Positions 32,941 to 37,435 of a DNA stretch of 37,435 bases are shown here, one piece after another (position 1 is the first letter of the stretch; each line of letters begins with the position of its first letter). The DNA is taken from the NCBI GenBank assembly GCA_012840535.1, contig DULF01000138.1:1-37435 (forward strand), read 5' to 3'. Below the pieces are notes generated by a model. It did not search any database, had not been told where the DNA came from, and was given only the letters and a program-made list of their open reading frames with translations. Both the position numbers and the translations under genes were made by a program. Source of the stretch: Clostridiaceae bacterium (GTDB lineage Bacteria > Bacillota > Clostridia > Acetivibrionales > DUMB01).

Positions 32941-34564
32941 CATCCTCTGCATTCGTTATTCCGCCTATGCCAAACTTTTCAACCAGTACAGCGGCAACAT
33001 TTGGAGATAAGAATGCAGGTAATGTCGGGCCAAGATGTATATTCTTAACACCAAGATACAACAACGCAAGAAGGACGATTACCGCTTTCTGCTCATACCA
33101 TGCAATGTTATAAAAAATAGGCAGTTTATTGACGTCATCGAGACCAAAGACTTCCTTGAGCTTTAATGCAATAACGGCAAGCGAATACGAATCATTGCAT
33201 TGTCCTGCGTCCAGCACTCTTGGTATACCTCCGATATCTCCAAGATTCAACTTGTTATAGCGGTATTTTGCACAGCCTGCTGTCAGTATGACCGTATCTT
33301 CAGGAAGCTTCCGGGCAAATTCCGTATAGTATTCCCTGCTCTTCATCCTGCCGTCACAACCTGCCATAACGGCGAACTTCTTTATCTTGCCGGTCTTTAC
33401 AGCTTCAATTATCTTTTCTGCAAGGCTTAATACCGTATTGTGGGCAAAACCACCGATTATTTCGCCTTTTTCTATTTCCTGTGGCGGAGGGCATTTCTTG
33501 GCATGTTCTATAATTTCAGAAAAATCTTTTGCTTTTCCGTCTTCTCTGTCGGGAATATGCTTAACTCCCGGGAATCCTACCAAACCTGTCGTATATACCC
33601 TGTCTTTATACGAATCTTTCGGAGGTACAAGGCAGTTGGTAGTCATCAGGATCGGACCGTTAAAGCTTTCAAATTCCTTATCCTGTTTCCACCAAGCATT
33701 CCCGTAATTTCCTACAAAATGGCTGTACTTCTTGAAAGCCGGATAATAGTTGGCAGGCAGCATTTCTCCATGTGTATAGACATCCACTCCTGTTCCTTCA
33801 GTCTGCTTCAGTAATTCTTCCATGTCTTTAAGGTCGTGCCCGCTTATCAGTATACCCGGATTGTTTCTTACTCCAATGTTAACCTTTGTAACTTCAGGGT
33901 TGCCGTAAGTGGACGTGTTGGCTTTATCCAACAGAGCCATTACTTCAACACCGTACTTTCCGGTTTCCATGGCCAGCGCAACAAGGTCATCTGCCGTTAG
34001 GCTGTCATCCAGCGTTGCAACCAGTGCTTTCTGCATGAATGCGTTTACCTCGTCATTTCTAAATCCGAGGATATCTGCATGTTCTGCATAAGCTGCCATG
34101 CCTTTCAGTCCATATATGACCAACTCTCTCAGAGAACGTATATCTTCATTTTCTGTTTTCAAAATTCCAACACTTGCTGCCTTTCGCTCCATATCGTCAA
34201 GGCTTTCTCCATGCCATACTGCAGCATCATGAAGGTCCCTGTCCAGCTCAATATTGGCGTTCAGCAACTGATCTTTCAGTTCATCTCTTAGCGCAAGGCC
34301 TTCCTTGATTTTTCTGATAAAATAGTCCTTATCAAAGTTAACATTCGTTACAGTGGAAAAAAGGCCTTCAATTATGAATTTATCCGCTTTTTCGCTTTTT
34401 AAATTTGCTTCCCTTAATTTAACACTATATACTGAAATGCCTTTAAGCACATATATTAATAAATCCTGGAGGTTCGACACTTCATCAGTTTTCCCGCAGA
34501 CCCCCCTGACAGTGCAACCAATACCTTTGGCAGCTTCCTGACATTGATAACAAAACATCTTCAT
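32918..34564 (-). CDS. hcp: Hydroxylamine reductase / hybrid-cluster protein (Hcp)
   Basis: This 548-residue protein starts with [15 protein letters not shown]5, C8, C17 and C23 (spacing 2-8-5) are the ligands of the N-terminal [4Fe-4S] cluster of anaerobe-type (class I-like) Hcp rather than the [2Fe-2S] enterobacterial pattern. The C-terminal domain carries the hybrid Fe-S-O cluster motifs [26 protein letters not shown] and [10 protein letters not shown]. Hcp reduces hydroxylamine and acts as a nitric oxide reductase, protecting against nitrosative stress. AAAGGAGG precedes ATG. The ferredoxin gene follows on the same strand. No convincing regulator site was identified upstream. Confidence 0.96.
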   Translation of the reverse strand: MKMFCYQCQEAAKGIGCTVRGVCGKTDEVSNLQDLLIYVLKGISVYSVKLREANLKSEKADKFIIEGLFSTVTNVNFDKDYFIRKIKEGLALRDELKDQLLNANIELDRDLHDAAVWHGESLDDMERKAASVGILKTENEDIRSLRELVIYGLKGMAAYAEHADILGFRNDEVNAFMQKALVATLDDSLTADDLVALAMETGKYGVEVMALLDKANTSTYGNPEVTKVNIGVRNNPGILISGHDLKDMEELLKQTEGTGVDVYTHGEMLPANYYPAFKKYSHFVGNYGNAWWKQDKEFESFNGPILMTTNCLVPPKDSYKDRVYTTGLVGFPGVKHIPDREDGKAKDFSEIIEHAKKCPPPQEIEKGEIIGGFAHNTVLSLAEKIIEAVKTGKIKKFAVMAGCDGRMKSREYYTEFARKLPEDTVILTAGCAKYRYNKLNLGDIGGIPRVLDAGQCNDSYSLAVIALKLKEVFGLDDVNKLPIFYNIAWYEQKAVIVLLALLYLGVKNIHLGPTLPAFLSPNVAAVLVEKFGIGGITNAEDDIEKFMA

Positions 34565-34656
34565 ATAAATTTTGCCTCCTTTGTTAATTGTTAATTATTA
34601 ATTATATTATAAAACATTGCAATTCTTACGTGTTCATTATACTATTACAAAAAAAA

Positions 34657-34682
34657 GAAAACGGTATCTATTGTTACCGTTT
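34657..34682 (-). terminator. Intrinsic terminator of the MerR/TipAS gene
   Basis: AAAACGGTA...TACCGTTTT forms a hairpin. On the minus strand it is followed by CTTTTTTTTTG. It lies 45 nt after the stop of the MerR-type gene and isolates it from hcp. Confidence 0.85.
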
Positions 34683-34727
34683 TCACAATAAAATAAAAAT
34701 ATCAAAAAATTGATAAATAATTGAAAA

Positions 34728-35483
34728 CTATTTACAGTATATCAATAACGCATCCCGCAGGAATTCCGCGCAGCCGGCAGCTATTTTGTCATAATAGGCG
34801 GTAAAACGCGGGTCGTCAACGTACATCTGGGCTAAACCGATATGGGCTTCTTTGCTGTAATCATCCCAAAAGTAGCACAACCATTTTTTGTGTAATTCAC
34901 ATGCTTTCTGTGCAAGCTCGCTCCCCGGGTCGCCTTGTTCAAAGGCTGCTTTTAGTGTTTCGTTCAATTCGGCCGTCAACTTTTCCAATTCTTCATACTG
35001 CTCTTTGCTCATACTTTTAAGCTTTGCATAAGAGCGGTCAACACTCTCATTGCTGTATTTTTCCCTTGCTTCCTCACCGTATTTCCGTTCGTTGTCATCA
35101 ATCAGTTTCTGAATGAAACCTTCAAATTTTTCCTGATCACTCATAATAATCTCTCCTCTCGACGCCTTAATGGTTTTTTCCACATTGGAGATCAACAAAT
35201 CCAGTTGCTTCCTTTTTGCGCGCAGGGCTGACAAATGGCTTTCCAACGCCGCCTGCCTGTCAAAGTCTTTCGATGACAGAATCTTTTTGATCTCGTCCAA
35301 TGGTACGCCGAGCTCACGGTAAAAAAGAATCTGTTGCAGCCGGTCTACCTCTTTTTGACTGTAAATACGATATCCATTTGAACTTATCCTGGCGGGCGAA
35401 AGCAGGCCAAACTCATCATAATACCTTAGCGTACGCGTACTTATTCCGGCTATTTCAGCCAGTCTGCTAATTGTGTACTCCAT
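34728..35483 (-). CDS. MerR-family regulator with TipAS antibiotic-recognition domain
   Basis: This 251-residue protein has an N-terminal MerR winged helix (YTISRLAEIAGISTRTLRYY, DEFGLLSPAR, NGYRIYSQKEVDRLQQI; residues 1-70), a dimerising coiled coil (about 75-110) and a C-terminal TipAS domain (about 120-248; WDDYSKEAHIGLAQMYVDDP, RFTAYYDKIAAGCAEFLRDA). TipA/Mta/SkgA-type regulators bind hydrophobic or thiopeptide drugs and activate promoters with long spacers. No exporter gene is adjacent; the regulator may control itself and remote genes. The GGGAGG site precedes ATG, and its promoter has a 19-bp spacer (see that feature), supporting autoregulation. Confidence 0.94.
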   Translation of the reverse strand: MEYTISRLAEIAGISTRTLRYYDEFGLLSPARISSNGYRIYSQKEVDRLQQILFYRELGVPLDEIKKILSSKDFDRQAALESHLSALRAKRKQLDLLISNVEKTIKASRGEIIMSDQEKFEGFIQKLIDDNERKYGEEAREKYSNESVDRSYAKLKSMSKEQYEELEKLTAELNETLKAAFEQGDPGSELAQKACELHKKWLCYFWDDYSKEAHIGLAQMYVDDPRFTAYYDKIAAGCAEFLRDALLIYCK

Positions 35484-35506
35484 TTATCCACCTCCCTGCA
35501 AAATCA

Positions 35507-35537
35507 ATTTTAAACCTTTACGTAACGTTAATGTCAA
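35507..35537 (-). promoter_or_regulatory. MerR-type promoter with 19-bp spacer and dyad
   Basis: Minus strand: TTGACA (35537-35532), then exactly 19 bp (35531-35513), then TAAAAT (35512-35507). Within the spacer AACGTT-ACGTA-AAGGTT forms an imperfect inverted repeat (5 of 6 pairs). A 19-bp spacer with a dyad between -35 and -10 is the classical target that MerR proteins untwist to activate. It drives the MerR/TipAS gene itself. Confidence 0.85.
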
Positions 35538-35547
35538 GCGGAAATTA

Positions 35548-37401
35548 TTATTTTTTTATTAAAGGTGAATATTTCTTTAACCAGTAATTTACTTGTATTA
35601 TATAAGCTATAAGCTGCGGGGCTGCCATCAGCTGGCCGAACCAGGGCTTGCCGTATTCAACAGGCGCCTTCATAAAAGAAATAGCTTTATCCCTGTCTAC
35701 AAATGGCATAATGGGTGAATTCGCATTGTTTATAATGTCTGAAAACATCTGTATAAGCAAACGCTCATAATTAGGGCTGTAAGTTTTGGGGTAGGGGCTT
35801 TTTTTACGATATAAGAGCCGGTCCGGTAACAGGTCTTTACATGCCTCCCTCAAAAGAGCTTTTTCAATTCCGTCTTTATATTTTATATCCCACGGGATAT
35901 TAAATACGTATTCAATAATTCTGTGGTCAGCAAACGGCACTCTTGCTTCAAGCCCTGAGTACATACTGGCTCTGTCCATCCTGTCAAGCAGGGTCTGCAT
36001 AAACCATTTGATATTGAGATAAGCTATTTCCCTGCGCCTTCTCTCAACTTGGTTTTCACCCTCCAAATAAGGCATTTCATTAAGTGATTCTGTATATTTA
36101 TCTAAAATATATTCTTCCAATTGAAGCTCCTTTATAAAATCGTCATCCAGTAACAATGTCCTTGTTTTTACATCTTTTGACCATGGAAATCCGTTTACCC
36201 ACATAAGTTCATCCTTGTAGAACCATGGATAGCCTCCGAAAATCTCATCAGCACATTCACCTGTTAATGCGACTTTATTATGTATTTTAACCAATGAACA
36301 GAAATACAAAAGGGAAGCATCAATGTCGGCCATACCCGGCAAATCTTTTGCATCGACAACCGCATAAAGCAAGTTGGCTAAAACACTTTCGTCACATTCC
36401 AGGTAAGTATGGTTTAAGTTGTATTTCTCAAGCATTATGTCAACAAAAGGCCTGTCGCGTTCAGGCTGAAATGAATTTGACCTGAAATAGAGACTGTTAT
36501 CTTTGAAATCAAATGAAAACGTATTAAGTTGTAAACCTTTTTCAGATAAAAAATCTGAAGCCACGGCAGTTACTATGCTTGAATCTATGCCTCCCGACAG
36601 AAAGCTGCAGACCGGGACATCCGAAACCATCTGTCTTCTTATGGCATCACAAACCAGAAATGATACCTTTTCAACAGTTTGCTTGAAGCTGTCGGTATGG
36701 GCACGGCTCTCAAGTTTCCAATAACGGACAGTATAAAAGCCTTTTTTTGAATAAACGGTATACTCCCCAGGTTTTATTTCATTTATCCCGCAAAAAACGC
36801 CATTTCCCGATGTCCGCGCCGGCCCTATGCCAAAAACTTCTCTAAAGCTGTTTATGTCAATTTCAGGTTTTATGCCAGGAAAACAAAAAAGAGCCTTTAT
36901 TTCTGATCCAAAGACAACAGTATTATCTTTTATTGTATAGAACAGTGGTTTTACGCCGGCACGGTCACGGTACAATACCACTCTTTCAAGGCAGCCATCC
37001 CATATTGCAAAGGCAAAAATACCATTTAACCTGTTCACAAAATCAATTCCATGATAAATGTAAGCATAAAGGATAACCTCAGTGTCAGTTGTCGTTTCAA
37101 ATCTGAATCCTGCTTTTTTCAATTCCGGTACCAATTCATCGGTATTATAAATTTCTCCGTTATACACTATCACATATTCAGCACCACCAATGTTTCTTAC
37201 AATAGGCTGCCTTCCAAAACATAAATCCCTGATGGACAGGCGTGTATGGCTGAGGCCGACATGCTTCCTTAAAAATTCGCCTGTATTGTCATTGCCCCGA
37301 TGCGCAACAGATTCCCTCATTTTAATTAAAATATTGTTCCAGAATTCCCTTTTTTGAGTATAATCAATACTAAAATTACAAAATCCCGCTATTCCGCACA
37401 T
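35548..37401 (-). CDS. asnB: Asparagine synthetase, glutamine-hydrolysing
   Basis: This 617-residue protein is of usual AsnB length. Its N-terminal class-II glutaminase domain starts with the catalytic C2 (MCGIAGF), followed by HRGNDNTG, LSHTRLSI and YNGEIYN. The C-terminal synthetase domain carries the PP-loop SGGIDSS (269-275) and conserved blocks TGECADEIFGGYPWFY and SGLEARVPFADHRIIEYVF. It amidates aspartate with ATP and glutamine. GAGGTG precedes ATG. The gene is complete; its upstream region is cut by the window edge after 34 nt. The MerR promoter begins only 11 nt after its stop codon. Confidence 0.96.
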   Translation of the reverse strand: MCGIAGFCNFSIDYTQKREFWNNILIKMRESVAHRGNDNTGEFLRKHVGLSHTRLSIRDLCFGRQPIVRNIGGAEYVIVYNGEIYNTDELVPELKKAGFRFETTTDTEVILYAYIYHGIDFVNRLNGIFAFAIWDGCLERVVLYRDRAGVKPLFYTIKDNTVVFGSEIKALFCFPGIKPEIDINSFREVFGIGPARTSGNGVFCGINEIKPGEYTVYSKKGFYTVRYWKLESRAHTDSFKQTVEKVSFLVCDAIRRQMVSDVPVCSFLSGGIDSSIVTAVASDFLSEKGLQLNTFSFDFKDNSLYFRSNSFQPERDRPFVDIMLEKYNLNHTYLECDESVLANLLYAVVDAKDLPGMADIDASLLYFCSLVKIHNKVALTGECADEIFGGYPWFYKDELMWVNGFPWSKDVKTRTLLLDDDFIKELQLEEYILDKYTESLNEMPYLEGENQVERRRREIAYLNIKWFMQTLLDRMDRASMYSGLEARVPFADHRIIEYVFNIPWDIKYKDGIEKALLREACKDLLPDRLLYRKKSPYPKTYSPNYERLLIQMFSDIINNANSPIMPFVDRDKAISFMKAPVEYGKPWFGQLMAAPQLIAYIIQVNYWLKKYSPLIKK

Positions 37402-37435
37402 ACAAACACCTCATTTACCGAATATAAAACAAAAA

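Overview
The window reads as chromosomal DNA of an anaerobic, low-GC, plant-polysaccharide-using clostridium (Firmicutes, Clostridia). This is inferred from AT-rich spacers, strong AGGAGG ribosome-binding sites, a CUT1 oligosaccharide transport locus without its own ATPase, a superoxide reductase, a hybrid-cluster protein, a clostridial ferredoxin and a methyltetrahydrofolate methyltransferase. No rRNA, tRNA, CRISPR array, phage or intact insertion sequence is visible.

Region 1 (99-18322) is a rhamnoside/deoxysugar utilisation locus. On the minus strand, reading from 11.1 kb down to 1.2 kb, lie a sensor histidine kinase, an AraC-type response regulator, a lipoprotein sugar-binding protein, two ABC permeases and a cytoplasmic GH78 alpha-L-rhamnosidase. 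On the plus strand from 11.66 kb lie an L-arabinose/L-fucose isomerase-like enzyme, a 1338-residue GH106-like glycosidase and an unrecognised 297-residue protein closed by a strong terminator. The likely scheme is that a surface sensor detects the glycan, the CUT1 transporter imports oligosaccharides, cytoplasmic GH78/GH106 enzymes remove rhamnose or related residues, and the isomerase starts deoxysugar catabolism. A DUF89 gene lies at the left edge.

The most interesting structure is a pair of inverted repeats of about 180 bp and about 90 percent identity (7561-7740 and 11479-11652). They flank the two-component system. Each contains the last ~28 codons of the response regulator, the spacer and the ribosome-binding site of the next gene. 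Recombination between them would invert the kinase/regulator segment, rebuild a complete regulator with a slightly different tail, and point it at the isomerase/GH106 genes instead of the transporter/GH78 genes.

Region 2 (18.3-30.2 kb) holds a decayed LuxR-type HTH fragment, an M24 peptidase, a YyaL/DUF255 gene broken by a 19-nt insertion beside its CHWC active site, a COG2509 FAD-dependent dehydrogenase, thiamine transporter ThiT behind a TPP riboswitch and terminator, a methyltetrahydrofolate methyltransferase, and a TetR regulator divergent from an MMPL exporter plus a secreted coiled-coil partner.

Region 3 (30.2-37.4 kb) holds a small membrane protein, a truncated and internally deleted URO-D-family gene, a superoxide reductase, an hcp-ferredoxin pair, a MerR/TipAS regulator behind a classical 19-bp-spacer MerR promoter, and asparagine synthetase AsnB.
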